Under the pieces are notes generated by a model. The model saw nothing but the letters and a program-made list of their open reading frames with translations. It made no database searches and had not been told where the DNA came from. The position numbers and the translations under genes are program-made. Of a DNA stretch of 64,000 nucleotides, positions 13,094-25,354 are shown in pieces. This DNA is from Cladochytrium replicatum (Eukaryota > Chytridiomycota > Chytridiomycetes > Cladochytriales > Cladochytriaceae). Where the stretch lies: positions 339,501 through 403,500 of the forward strand of contig JAHLKD010000040.1 in assembly GCA_025526935.1 (NCBI GenBank), given 5' to 3'. Positions within the stretch are counted from its first letter, which is position 1; each line of letters begins with the position of its first letter.

Positions 13094-15063
13094 CTATTTG
13101 GGGACCGAATCCTTAATTGTGAACTTTCCTGTAGCAATTGCTCGATTGATCTTTAAATACACCGCGAACGCTCTCACCTTGGAAACGATGAGGTCTGCAC
13201 ATTCGAAATGTCTTAAAGCTCGTACCATTGTCATGAACGTATCCTGTACCACATTGATTTCGGTTATCCGGCTCCAGCCATCCACAGTCTCCCCCTCCAA
13301 CAACGAAAAATCAAACTTTGTAAGCCGCCTAATTTAGAGAAGAAGAATCAGCCGAAATCTAACGTAATCATCTTGATTGTTTTCCTTGTCACCCTCGAGA
13401 GGGCTGTGAGGGGTCGCACGGTGAAGTATGAAAGAAACAACGTGAGTGTCAGCCGAACCACACCTAAAACAGCGGCGCTGATAATGGTCCGAACGCGAAC
13501 GAGATCGACAGTGCCGAAAAACCCATCATAAGGAATCGCAACGACTGCTACCCAGTTGGCCTCCATCACGCTCAATAGATCCGCACGGACTAGGAACAGT
13601 TCTAGCGACCCTGCCACATAGCCGTATAGCATCATTGTTGGAGAGTCGAAAATTGTGGGTGAAACAAAACCGTCTGTTCCATTCGTATTGGAATATTGTT
13701 GCATGGCTACGACTAGCGACGAAATGGTGGAATCCGTTGTAGTGTTTGCCTGAAACTACGTGAAGGGATGAGCAACTCATCATGGAGAAACAATTTCAAG
13801 GAAGGTAATACTCTTATCTCGCCATCGGCTATGGCAGTTGCATTGTCTGCTGTGACCAGCAGGCCAGTAATTTGCTCGAACAAAAAGATTCGCGTCCCAT
13901 CGGCGAAGGCATGTGAGAGAGCTTCAATATATTTTGAGAAGCTGGTTTGGATCTCGATGATGATCCCGCAATAGAAAGACGGCATCACACCTGAAAGTCG
14001 ATCTTGCTTCGTGGGATAATGGTAGAGGAGGTGGATGAACTGCCAGAAGACTGCGTTGGTAAATCTGCTGTGAACGTGTTTATAATGTTGCGTACAGTAT
14101 GTAGCGTCCCACGAGGCGTTGAACTTCGTTAAGGGAGACCTCGAGATCGGCTGAAGCCTGGATGGACCCGGTCCATAACTGTCCCATATAGTCACATTGT
14201 ACTTCCAGCCAGTAGTGTCGTCCACGAAGACAACTGATGTGTCTCCTACGATATCGTATACACCGATTTGAGGTGGTGGGGTGCTTGAAAGTACTTCCGA
14301 TTTGAACTGATGTCGCCTTTTCAAATTATTAAGGGCATGTGAGGGCTTCAAATTGTCGCTAGCTCACCTGTGACATTCTCGGTCGCAGAACAGATCAGAC
14401 CATTTTGGACTGGCTGAGCTCTCAATGCATTGACGAGTTCTCTGAATGCGTCGGTTTGGTTTCCAGTAAAACCGGGCTGAACAATGAGGTCATAGCGCGA
14501 ATAACATCGCTGTTATACATGACCATAGTCAAACAGCGTGGGCGACAGTGAGTACTTTGACGGTGGAAGCGGTGACTTGCTCCATGATTATCTGCGCTAA
14601 TGTATAGACGTTCAAATAGGTCATTACATGATCAGCAATTACGACGGATCCGCTGACCATCGTGCGTACCTTCAAGTTCTGCTCTCCTATCATGGAAATG
14701 GAATCGGTGGTGGCAGCTGTGATGATCACATACGACTAGGCTGTATTAATGTGTTTTTGAGTTGCCTTCCCGAAATCTTGACCATACCGGAATTCCAATG
14801 CCCAGAAGAGGAATGGCGAAAACTAGTGCCAGCGGTACAAGCAAAGACAATCTGAATGGCATCCGTTCATGCTCGGCTGTTTGATCTGATCTCCCCGCCT
14901 CCTCAACGGATTTGTAAGGGGATGTTCTAACGGATCCTTTTTGCGAGCGCGAGCTTTTTCACCCCTCAGCTAATTTCATCATTCATCCGGTTTTGCAGGA
15001 CGTGACTTACCCATCAACGATTCTCAGTGGATGCGGATAAGGATAGGTTCGTCCAATGTCCAT
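13094..15063 (-). pseudogene. dCache-like sensor protein B, tandem paralogue of A, with two frameshifts
   Basis: Start ATG at 15063-15061 (MDIGRTYPYPHPLRIVDG, donor GTAAGT), stop TAG at 13094-13096. It is colinear with protein A: basic linker SPYKSVEEAG, membrane segment LVPLALVFAIPLLGI, PPPQIGVYDIVG, WQFIHLLYHYP, SFSKYIEALSHAFADGTRIF, GLLVTADNATAIADG, NWVAVVAIPYDG, a second membrane segment, and SRITEINVVQDTFMTM|VRAFAVYLKINRAI. Against A, B lacks one base near 14530 (GCTGTTTGACTATGG, producing an in-frame TGA) and one near 14460 (GGAAACCAAACC). The reading frame returns after both. These are either true lesions or homopolymer errors in the assembly; elsewhere the gene reads normally. Without the indels it would be a second sensor lacking a catalytic domain. 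Confidence 0.6.
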
Positions 15064-15349
15064 GATCGCCCTCAGATTCGTAAAGAAGTCAGTCGGATTG
15101 ATAAAAGAGCGATCGGCCACTTCTGTTAGGTCAGTCTTAATTAATTAGAAAAATATTTGACGCTAAGCAACACTATCAGAAAAAGAGCAGCCAAAACACC
15201 ACCACTTCCAGGCTGCAACACAAAACGGTAAAACACGGGTACACAACTCAGGTCGCAATAAAAAACGTTCAAAGAAATCAAAAAGCAATAAAAAATAACG
15301 CAAACAATCTTGCCAAGGTCAGACCGGCATGTCAACACAGGAAATGTTA

Positions 15350-16738
15350 TCAATATTCGTCATAATAGTGTCTACCGCGCTCCATGCTCTTCCTGCGGTT
15401 CACGGCACCTCCGTTCTTCGCTAGTGATTGTCGCCTTGGAGGTCCAGCCGCGGCGTACATATCGTCCACGTCCAAGCTGACAAGGTTAAAGGCCCCGCCG
15501 GAGCTCTTCGACCTCGGTCCTCGCCGGCCACTTCGAGCGCTGTTTCGTGACATGCGGGAAGCCGTTTCCCACTTGTCGTCGTCGACGGTGGAGCGCCTAG
15601 ATGGACCGCTTGCGCGAGCCGCGATGACTGCGTCAGTTGAACTCATGAGGTTGTCAAGCAATCCTCCAGAGGTGGTGGAACGACGACGCGTTGTGGCTGT
15701 GGAACGGAGCGAGGGTGCACCTGCCGATGGACGGCGACGGAGTGGACGCTCGTAGTCATCGTAGTAGCGATCGTAGTCGTAGTCGTCTTCATTGGCAGCA
15801 TGGCGGCGGGGGTAAGGGTCTTCTTCGAGATCATCGTAGTACGAGTCACGTTGGGCGGGCGGGCCACGGGAAAGAGAACCGCGGGAGTCGGTGCGCTGAG
15901 GAGTGGGTTTGGTGTACTCTCCTTCGTAGTCATCGCGGCGGGAGCGCTGAGACGGACCACGAGAGAGAGAGCGCGGACGAGGGCCGTTCTGATATCCTTG
16001 GACGCTGCGCTCACGGAGGACGCCTTTGTGAGGAGCAGGGGTTGTGGAAAGTGGAAGAGGAGCCTCGTGTACATGGCGAGCAATGTCAAGCGCGTTACGG
16101 ATGGCGACACTCCACTCTTGATAATCGATAGAAGAGTCAGCGGAGAAGCGAAGCTCGGCTTTAGTGGTCAGGACGTTGAAGTGGCAGGCAACTGCGAGGT
16201 AGTCCTCATCCAAGATGGCCTCCACTTCAGAGAAGTGCACAAAGAGTCTGTTTCCACTCCCAATGATCAACAAAGGGGTTCCTGGTGATACAGTAATATG
16301 TTAGAACACTGCGATATTGAAAAGATCCAGTTGAATCGCTCAAGATCAAAGCATTGACCTTTTATGATCCATCCACATTTAGTACTCACCAGAAACAGCC
16401 GCTAGTGCAATCTGCCCGAGCACTTTGAGTCCCTCTTCCTTCGCAGCCTTTCCTTCACCCGCAAGCGACTTCCCGGCGTCCTGAGCAATCAGCTCATCAT
16501 GCACAGCCTGGATATCAGCGGTAGAGGTCGGATGGACGAGGGCAACATAGCGCCGAGCGGTGCGTACAGTCGGGAACCGCTTGTGGGTCAGGTAGCCTTT
16601 CTTGAGGAAGCAAGAAGTTTTCACGGCCGGCGCGGATTGAGCCGCTGACACAGTAATATTCGCATCCGTTTCCGTCGTGAGGATGGCAGCGCCAGCGGGG
16701 TGGGTTTCTATGGATGTGGAGTAGCGTTCGCTGGTCAT
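15350..16738 (-). CDS. PH-like domain protein with Arg/Ser/Tyr-rich tail
   Basis: Two exons, 16738-16390 and 16281-15350, with a 108-base intron (GTGAGT...CCAG), giving 426 residues. Residues of about 35 to 190 read like a pleckstrin-homology fold: FLKKGYLTHKRF, RRYVALV, LLIIGSGNRLFVHFSEVEAI, then a closing helix with YQEWSVAIRNALDIAR. The rest is low-complexity and charged: repeated SRGP, a run rich in Asp and Tyr (DDYDYDRYYDDYERP) and basic Ser-rich segments ending GRHYYDEY. That composition suggests a disordered, possibly phosphorylated or RNA/lipid-interacting tail. I do not recognise a named orthologue. The start is the first ATG and sits just downstream of a CAACAG microsatellite. Confidence 0.75.
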
Positions 16739-16791
16739 GTCCGTGTGTGGTAGCTGATATCAGTTAATGAGTAAGTGAAACCATGGATTCA

Positions 16792-16794
<3 letters not shown>

Positions 16795-16836
<42 letters not shown>

Positions 16837-16853
16837 GAAAGCAACAGCAACAA
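16795..16853. repeat. (CAACAG)n microsatellite
   Basis: About nine CAACAG hexamers, one interrupted by CGAAAG, lie about 55 bases upstream of the PH-like gene start. The open frame through it on the plus strand (Asn-Ser repeats) is a by-product. Confidence 0.9.
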
Positions 16854-17116
16854 GCACACTCTCCTCCAGTGCCTCCGCTCACGCATGCACGCTCTCGTTA
16901 GAGTATATAGGGTCTTTGCTACCTGGATTGGCGTGCCAGAAGTTGACAGGACGCGCACAGGCGCAGCAGGAGGCGCGTTTTGGATATAAATAGGCGTGGG
17001 AAAGGGACATATGCGGAAAGAAAGAATTCCTACACGTTTGTCAATAATGAACAGTCAATTAGTGTGAGAGTGTGGTCATTTTATTGAAGTTTTCAAAACT
17101 ACTGTCATGAGCTCCT

Positions 17117-17714
17117 TCATTCATCAGCAGCCTCGATAGCAGCCTCCTCGAAGCTAAAATCACAAATCAAAGCCGTCAGAAATTTAGAATTCGGCGTCTG
17201 ATTTCGATATAACGCACTTTTCAACCAAAGCCGGCACATCGTCATCGTCGCCGCCTGCACCGCCATCTTTTGCGGCGAGGCTCTGCTGGTGGTGGAGCTG
17301 GTAGCTCTCAGCGAGCTTGCGGAGGGAGTTCAAAGAGTCCGGGCCGAGCTGGTTGAGAATCCCGGGGACGAGCTCGGTGAGCTCCTTTGTCTCACCAACA
17401 CCGTAGATCACAAACGTGTTGGCCTGGATGGATGCATGAACTTGGGATAGAAAATTCTTAATTTCGCCAGAACACATTCAATGTCTGCACTAACCCTTAG
17501 GGGCGGAGAAGTGGATGACCTGGCCGTCGGTGCGGAACATGTTGACCTCCTCGATCTGGGAGATCGGCTGGACATTGAGGCGCTTCAACGTCGACTGGAG
17601 CTTCTTGTCGTCCGAGCCAGACGCCTTGTGAACCTTCTTCACCTTCCTTCGGGGAGTTCCCTTGCCTCCGATGCGCACTGACTGCTGAAGTTTTGCAAGC
17701 TTGTCGGGGTTCAT
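17117..17714 (-). CDS. EGD1: Nascent polypeptide-associated complex subunit beta (BTF3/Egd1)
   Basis: Cytosolic ribosome-associated chaperone subunit that pairs with NAC-alpha. Three exons: 17714-17495, 17440-17218 and 17153-17117, 480 nt or 159 residues, the family's usual size. The N-terminus [19 protein letters not shown] is followed by the ribosome-contact stretch [11 protein letters not shown], then the NAC domain with [35 protein letters not shown] and [17 protein letters not shown]. The acidic tail is [16 protein letters not shown]. Both introns have GT and AG ends. The upstream frame stays open, but family comparison fixes the start at MNPDK. Confidence 0.97.
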
Positions 17715-18412
17715 GGCTGGCTGAAAATTAGGGTCAGCCAGTCTCCAAAAACCCAGTCCAGCGCTCCCCAAAAATCTGTCCCACACGAGCCCAGCCATGG
17801 CACAAAGAAAAAATATTCGAAGTCGAAGGCCATCGAAACACGAAGATGATACAATTGCTGCGAGCAGGATCTTGTCCCAGCGCGTCCAACACAGCAGAGT
17901 CGAAATTCGTAGCTGTGACACATTCCACCAAATCTAACGAAGAGTTTCAAACACGAAACACTTTTCAGTGTCCGCATTGCAAACTCCTTCGTGTAAACTA
18001 AAGTTGCTGAAAGCCAAAAAAAGCGACTGTGTGTGAAGAAGGGCATTGTTTCTGGAAAACCCGATCGTCCATTTCGTCAACTTCACAGCGAGGCGAATTT
18101 GGATTTCGTCACGTATAAACTGTTCCGAACCATTCTTGTGGACTGTGGTGCCTCGGATACATTTCTCAGAGGTATTATTTGTTCCGAATAAGTCCAACCG
18201 TTATCCATAATCTATTCCAAGCTTGTCTCGCCCTCCCTCGCCAGTAGCGGTGCTTCCTTTACCTTCTGTGTGCAGTTTTCTTCAGCTGGCTGTGGCAAAG
18301 TGCTGCAAGCCACTACACCACGCCACTGCTTTCCCACGCTTCTATACCAAAAACATGTATTTTTATCACATTGAGGATCAGCTCACTTCAAAAAACAACA
18401 TTGAATTCACCA
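17715..18412. other. Intergenic between NAC-beta and PMI
   Basis: About 700 bases holding the NAC-beta promoter and the PMI 3' flank. Only short unsupported frames are seen. Confidence 0.5.
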
Positions 18413-19872
18413 TCAAACAGTGCAGAATGCACGGTACAGAATCAGCCCGCTAGAACCAGACCGCACCGTGACTGGTAACCCCGCGCCAACAAAGAAGATG
18501 AAGCCCACCTTCGCAGGAACAGAATGATGATCACCCTCCGCAGTGACATACTCAATCTTGCCATCCGCGCCATCGGTAACAATGATCACGCTCGGACCGT
18601 CGATCCCCGGCACAGTTTCGTGCGCACGAGGTGGAAGTTCGGTTTTGAGGATAGAAAACTCTTCGATCGGGGGGTCGTAGAGACACGTGTGGGGGAGGTC
18701 CATGTAGGGATCTCCGAGAAGGACTTGCGCGTCTGGTGGCCCGTGGTTGTAAGTAAGCATGCGAACGAGGGTGTCGATGTCTTTGAATTTCGGCGTGAGT
18801 CCCGATCGAACGACGTTATCACTTGCTGCCATGCACTCCACACAGTCTGTGAAAAAAATTATAAAAATGTATGCCAGAGACAGTGTGGCCGAAGTAAGCA
18901 ACAAGTACCTCCGGAAAGGTATGCATGTGGCTCGTTCGCCGCAAGGAAAATCGACTCTCCTGGGCTGAGTCGGACATAGTTCAATAGGAACGCACAGAAT
19001 GTTCCAATATCGTTGGGAAACTGCTGGTCCAGTCTTAACACAAGCTCCTCAAGCGAACCTTCCAGTGCGCCTGCAGCCTCTTTGCTCAGCCGGACAACAA
19101 GTGCGCGTACTTGCTCAGTAATTGCATCCTCCTTGTTGACCATCAATGCTTCAAATACTCGCTTCAAAGCACCCTTGTTTGACTCAAGCGATCCAAAATC
19201 GGACTTATCCCCTGTCTCTTCGACCTGTGCGTTGAATGCTTCAACAACCGCAGGTGTGATGAGAGCTGCGAACTCCGGGAACTCGGCAAGGTTAGATTTG
19301 ATTTCTTTGAGTGGTTTGAACCCAATGAAAGCTTCGAATGGTGTTAGCGCAATCGCCTTAGAAAATAAATTAGGAGCTTCAGGAAAGAAAGTTTCATCCT
19401 TTGTACTCTACCATCTCGGGTTTATGGTTTGGATCCTTGTAGATCCGGGGGAATTTCTCATGGAGTTCCTTCCCTAGTGTCTTATCCGGATGTGCCTGAA
19501 TGGACAGCGCCTTCCGGATAGAGAGCACTTTGAACAGGAACGGCAGATCTCCGTCGAACTTTGCGTACACTTCTTCGCTTAGGTTTGCAGGAGTCATGAT
19601 GGATTTCAGTGGTCGCGAACCAGGCTGGTTTGTCGTTGTGTCGAACAGAAAGCTCTGGCCAGAAGGATGGGTCCCCATCCACAACTGTGAATTGGATTTG
19701 TTAGCTTTCAAGCATGCACCGTTGAAAAAAGGCAGCACACCTCCGCATACGGTGCATCATTGCTGAGGGATACACCGGGGGTTGGTTTTGACAGTTCAAA
19801 CACCTTGCTTGATGATCCAACCTTTCCCCAGTCGTACGACTGCGTTGCGCCGGAGATGCGGTGGAGCGACAT
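18413..19872 (-). CDS. PMI40: Mannose-6-phosphate isomerase, type I
   Basis: Interconverts fructose-6-phosphate and mannose-6-phosphate, feeding GDP-mannose for glycosylation, GPI anchors and the cell wall. Four exons: 19872-19741, 19684-19412, 19356-18909 and 18846-18413, 1287 nt or 428 residues, normal for the family. The start is MSLHRISGATQSYDWGK. Zinc ligands are visible in IQAHPDK (Gln and His), NHKPEMAIALTPFEAF (Glu, spanning intron 2) and [20 protein letters not shown] (His, spanning intron 3). VRSGLTPKFKD is also family-typical. The C-terminal beta-barrel is complete. Confidence 0.97.
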
Positions 19873-20131
19873 TCTGAATGCAGAGGGACCTGAAGGGACA
19901 CTGCCACAGAAGTGAATTTTAGAGAAACCAAAAATGTATTTTTAGTGATTGTTTCTTTTTGTGCATAGCAATACAATTCGAGGAGGAGGATGGCAAGTCC
20001 TGATCTCGGTGACTTAAGTGGTCTCCAATGGTGTTTGAAGTGCGAGCTACTCTGCCCAATTGGTCAAGTCCTCCTTCAAAATGCGCACATCAGGGGGATC
20101 TTCATAGAAACTGGATGGTGGAGATAGAACT

Positions 20132-21707
20132 TTAGAAGAACGCCGCGTAGGTTCGAATCTGGCTGACGGAGCGATAGTTCATGCTCAGGTACTTGGGCAC
20201 ACCATCAGAACCCATCGAGACGACCTTGCTAGCCGATTGGGTCGAACCTTTCTTCACCAAAATGACCACATGGGCGGGATCTTCATAGAACACCAGATCG
20301 CCGATCTGGGCGGTATCGAACGACACAGCCTTGCCGTGATCCTTCATCGTGCCAGTGTATCCGGCAGACCAGCTCTGTCCATTCAACGAATCTATTCCAA
20401 AGAGACATTCACGTTTGTTGTGTAATTGAAAATTTGATCACTTGCACTTACCAGCACCATCGCCGAATGCGCTCCAGTACAACCATGTCGTGAAAGAACT
20501 ACAATCGGCCACGGGTGGGTTGGTTACATACGGGCAGCGCCGGCCAGTAATTCCAGACCACCTCTGGTTACCTTGGCTGTAGTCCACAGCGATTCCCGAG
20601 TTGTGGGTCTTAATAACAAACAATCCGAGCGATTACCGGAAAATCATAAACCAGAGTTTGCTCCATTTACCCAGATGGCCGCATCGGCTAACGCGGCTCT
20701 CGTCTTTGCAATTCCGCAAAACGAGCTGCCGGATCCACCGCCACCACCGGAAGTAGGACGGCAGCATTTGATGGAATCACCGGAGCTGGGACAGTACCCA
20801 GACACGTATCCTCCAGCACAAGACGTGCTGGTGGTTTGGCATTTACCTCCGATATCCAGACACTCGTCATCTTGTATGATCCCGCCGGATCCCGGTGTGC
20901 TGTTAATCCAGTGAGAAAGAATGGAGTGAGAAGATTTTTCTTTTACGTACCAGCACTTTACATTATCGCCTGTCGATGGGCAGAGACCCGTCACGTAGCT
21001 CCCGGAGCAGGAACGCGACGTCAGCTGGCATTTTCCACCCGCGGAAGTGCACTGGGAGTCTTGCTTGATAGAAGGGCAGCACTTGATGGAGTCTCCGGAA
21101 GAGGGGCAGTATCCGGTGAGGAATCCAGCCGCGCAAGAGGTTGAGGTGGCCTGGCAGACTCCGCCGACGTTGGTACACTGGGAGTCTTGAGTTACACCTC
21201 CGCCAGACACCGACGGGCTGGGAAGATTGCCAGTGAGTCCATAACTGAAGAGGATGAAGATAGCGATGATCCATACCAGCACTTCACATTGTTGCCCGAG
21301 CTGGGGCAGTAACCGCTCAAGAAACCTGCAGAGCAAGCTTTGGAAGTCAAGATGCAACTGCCTCCAACTTCTCGGCACTTCTCGTCCTGAATGATCCCAT
21401 CACCAGATGAAGGGACGCTACAAATTGCACATCTGTTAGTGTATATTCGACACCTGAATAATGAAAGCAAAACTCACCAGCACTTGATCGAGTTGCCAGA
21501 CGACGGACAGTAGTTGGTGAGGTACGATCCACCAGAACAGCTGATCGAAGTGTCCTAAACAGGCGTGAGCGAAGGACTACTGATGATGGCCTCACACATA
21601 TGGCGTACCTGGCAAGTGCCGCCAACATTCTTGCATTCGGGATCTTGGGTCGCGGCAAAGGCGATTGAAACAACGGACACGATCCCGACAAAGGTTGAAA
21701 TCCTCAT
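20132..21707 (-). CDS. Secreted NlpC/P60-type hydrolase with five cysteine-rich modules
   Basis: Seven exons: 21707-21609, 21554-21478, 21417-21277, 21217-20951, 20899-20671, 20608-20452 and 20391-20132, 1230 nt or 409 residues. A signal peptide (MRISTFVGIVSVVSIAFA) leads five tandem modules of about 45 residues. Each follows the pattern QDxxC-x3-GGxC-x6-C-x8-YCPSSG-x4-KCC. After a Gly/Ser linker comes an NlpC/P60-like cysteine peptidase or amidase domain with VADCSSFTTWLYW (likely nucleophile Cys), the later His in PAHVVIL, and GDLVFY. Related bacterial enzymes cut peptidoglycan peptides, so a role against bacterial walls is inference. Several introns cut the same Cys codon of successive modules as TG|C. 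The catalytic domain may be of bacterial origin. Confidence 0.85.
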
Positions 21708-22211
21708 TTTTGATGCCCATCGAGGACAGGAGATCCCAACATTTAAAGCGCTCGTATGGGCACACCAAATGCTTCAAAAATGCTGTCTTTGATTCTTTTC
21801 ATCAGATTAATGCGTTCCACCTGCAGACAAACAAAACTTGTTTCTTTGATAACCGTGCCATCGGTCTCCATGAGGAAATTTGACCTGAGCAAGGAGAAAG
21901 GGGTCACATCAAAAACATCGGCATTGCTAGTTTGCACAGATCCCAGTCTGAGCAGAGTACAGATTGAGAGATCACGGCCAATTCACCAGCAAACATTGAA
22001 CTTGTTTCCTGGGGACTGTGGCCGAACAGCCTTTCTTCTCTTTTAGCCCCACATCATCATTTCCAAGCCCTAGGGCATCGCTCATCTTGTTATGTCTATG
22101 CAATAAACAGTCCCTTCCTCATCAAGCGGTACCTATGTATTTTTGCTGTTTTCTGGGATGAAGTGTGGCGTCGTTGCAGATCACATCAGAAAACTTTCGT
22201 GGCAACAAACC
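21708..22211. other. Divergent promoter region between the NlpC/P60 gene and MEF2
   Basis: About 500 bases. An alternative in-frame MEF2 ATG lies at 22158. No other feature is seen. Confidence 0.5.
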
Positions 22212-25200
22212 ATGCTGGGAGTTCTACGGCGCGCGGCATTGGCTCGGGATGGCTGTCCGTTATTGTCCCAAGCTCAATCAAAGCAATGCAAACGCTTTCG
22301 CTTTGCGCTGTTATCAGCATGCCCCGTCTCACATCGGCAAATTACATTTCGAATGTATTCCGCACTTGCTGGTGCGAACCTGAACTTCGACTCAATTATT
22401 ATGATATCCTAATATAAGAAGCTGATTGATTTTTGTGCATGTAGGAGGAGAAGTTCCCATCAACATGATCCGGAATATCGGAATCATTGCACACATTGAT
22501 GCTGGCAAGACGACAACGACCGAACGTATACTCTATTACGCCGGCTACACAGATAAGATTGGTGGTGAGTACCCGTTTGCATTATTGATCATATGTTTGT
22601 CAATCTTAAACAATTATCTTCAGACGTCGATACTGGATCCACAGTCACGGACTACTTGCCAGAGGAGCGCGCTCGTGGGATCACAATTACATCCGCATGC
22701 ATTCCAATTCAATGGAAAGAGCACCGCATTAACATTATCGACACACCCGGCCACGTTGATTTCAGCGTCGAAGTCCATCGCACTCTCCGAGTCCTTGACG
22801 GAGCCGTTGTGGTTCTTGACGGCGTAGCTGGTGTTGAAGCGCAGACAGAGAACGTGTGGACGCATGCGGATAGACTTGGGCTCTCGCGGATCGTGTTTGT
22901 CAACAAAATGGACCGCGAGGGTTCGAGTCTTGGACGTGCCATTCGTGCGATCGAGGCGAGGCTGTTGGCCCGGTCTGCAAAAAGGAGAAAAGCTATTGTG
23001 TGTCAGTGGCCGGTGGTTCTAGATGGAACGAGCAGGGTCAGCGGGCTTGGGAGTGGTGGACCGGGGCTGGTGGGGATAGTGGATCTGCTGACGATGGAGG
23101 TTATGCAGTGGAAGGGTGACAGCGGCAATGTGGTTTCGCGAACCCCTCTCGAAGAATTTATTGTCGAGAACGGATCCAAAGACCAGAAGACGAAACTTGA
23201 ATGTGAGAGGCTGAAGGGAGAATGTGTTTCTGCTCGTGCTGCCTTGGTCGAAGCTCTCACGGAAGTTGATGATGAGATTTTGGAAATCGTTTTGGAAGTT
23301 GGGGATGATCAGGGAAAAGTCACATCTAAGCAGCTCTCCGCCGCACTTCGGAGGGTTACACTCGCTGGAACTGGTGTTCCTGTGTTCCTTGGAGCCGCGT
23401 TTCGAAACATTGGTGTACAACCATTGTTGAACGCTGTAGTCGATTATCTCCCAAGCCCTGCCGACGTCACCCCTGCCGCCGGAGTCCTAAGCGACGGCAA
23501 GCGTGTGGAGACTCGCTGGGATGAAGCAACACTTCGGGCGTTAGCATTTAAAGTCATCCATGACCAAAAGCGTGGTCCGCTTGTGTTTGTACGTGTCTAC
23601 TCTGGTAAACCGCGAGAATTTCAACTCATTGTATAACTGCTTACTCACAATGAGTAGGATCACTTGAAAGAAATGCTATCCTCAACACTACACAAAGCCA
23701 ACCTGAACGTGCCACAAAGCTTCTCCAAATGTATGCTGACGACTACGAGGAAATCCCGCGATTGACAGCAGGGAACATAGCCGCTGTCTCTGGTTTACGA
23801 TTCACTTACACCGGCGACACTCTAATCGCACCCACGAGCACAAAGCGGCACGATGTTAACAATACTCTTCAGCTCTCACCAATTGCGATCCCGCCACCGG
23901 TCTTCATGTGTGGACTGCGTACCAAAGGTGGTGGACGTAGCGCTGAGCGTGCCTTGCAAGACGCACTTCAGATGCTTGTGCGTGAAGATCCGAGTGTGCG
24001 TGTGGGGGTGAACGAGGAGACTGGGCAGACGGTTATGAGTGGGCTTGGAGAGCTGCATCTTGAGATCGCGGCAGGACGATTAAAGAATGGGTTCAAAGTG
24101 GATGTTGAAGTTGGAAAGCTACAGATCAGCTACCGCGAGACGCTGCAGCCACCATTTTTGCGTGTTGCCACTGGACAAGCGGTGGATGAAGATGAGCACG
24201 ATGATGACGATGAAGGGGTAAAACAAGACACTGAGCAGCAAGATGGTGCTGATCAAGAGCAAAAGAGTGGAACGAAGCCGGTGGAAGTAATGGGGGAGCA
24301 GGTTCTTGAAGGGGTCTACAGTTACAGCAAAGATGCGGAAGGAAAGGCTCACGTTGCGGAAGTCACCCTCCGTGTTGAATGTGTGAACAATTTGGATGAC
24401 CTTGGAGGAGATGGGCTGATTCGTTTCAAGCGCACAGAACTAGCAGAGAAAGATGACGGAGACGCCGCAGCTGATCTTAGTGGATTTGATGATGGGAACA
24501 TAGTTGTGATTGCGGTGAAGAACACTGGAAATGTGGGTGTTGGGGGTGGCGAAACATCACCAGGGAAGCTTGCGGTTGCTGGTAAGGCTCCAACACAGGG
24601 GAAGGCTCGCGGAGCGAAGCAAGGAGAAACAGCGCCCAATCAAGAACCGACTCCAGTGCAAAACGATCCTGTTGCATGGGATGCCGCACGTGACGGCATC
24701 CGAGCGGCCCTTCAGCGAGGGCCATTGGCTGGATACCCGGTCACCAACCTAAAAGTCGTGTGCACCAAGATTCGAAATCCTCACGGTGCAACGTTACGAG
24801 TCCACCCTGATGCAGTGAGGGTTGCCGCCGAACGCGCTCTTCGAGGAATCATGAAGCGGCAGCTGCGTTATCAGACATGGGCTGGATCTGCAGGTCGTAA
24901 ATATGAAGTGGTGAAACTTCTTGAACCGGTGATGGATGTTCAAGTCCTTGTTCCCGATAAGTTTGTTGGAGTTGTGACTAGAGATATGGGTGGCCAACGA
25001 CGAGGTCAGATTGTCGGGCTGGATGGGAGTGGCGGGGAGGAGGATGGAGGCTCTACAGCGGTTGACGAGAATGATGAGGAGAACCCAGAGTTTGTGAAGC
25101 GGACCGTTCATGCCCGCGTTCCACTTGCGGAGATGATTGGATACTCAAACTCACTGAGAGGGCTTACAGCTGGTTCTGGTGATTTTGCGATGAAGCTGCA

Positions 25201-25264
25201 AGGGTACGGTGTAGTGCAAGGGGACAGGATGCGCGACATTCTCCGTGATGCCCGAGAGCAATAA
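22212..25264 (+). CDS. MEF2: Mitochondrial elongation factor G2 (ribosome-recycling GTPase)
   Basis: GTPase that works with mitochondrial recycling factor to split ribosomes after termination. Exons: 22212-22371, 22445-22564, 22624-23604 and 23658-25264, 2868 nt or 955 residues from ATG 22212 (ATG 22158 adds 18). The first exon encodes a basic, acid-poor leader ([10 protein letters not shown]..., MYSALAG) typical of mitochondrial import. The G domain shows [17 protein letters not shown] (P-loop), ERARGITI (switch), [20 protein letters not shown] and NKMD. Domain III has [10 protein letters not shown]; the C-terminus has the domain V pattern [18 protein letters not shown] and [19 protein letters not shown]. 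It is longer than most family members because of acidic or low-complexity insertions around 24180-24300 and 24440-24660 in domain [20 protein letters not shown] favours EF-G2 over EF-G1. Confidence 0.92.
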
Positions 25265-25354
25265 AGAACAACTCGGTATTAGAGTTTCAATATTCAGTTC
25301 CCACGCTGAAGTGTTCACACACGCCACTCGAATTCACATATCTCAGGAGTCAAA

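Noticed and set aside
16783-16989. Asn-Ser repeat protein on the plus strand
   Set aside because: It is a translation of the CAACAG microsatellite in the upstream region of the PH-like gene; the sequence after it has no coding character.
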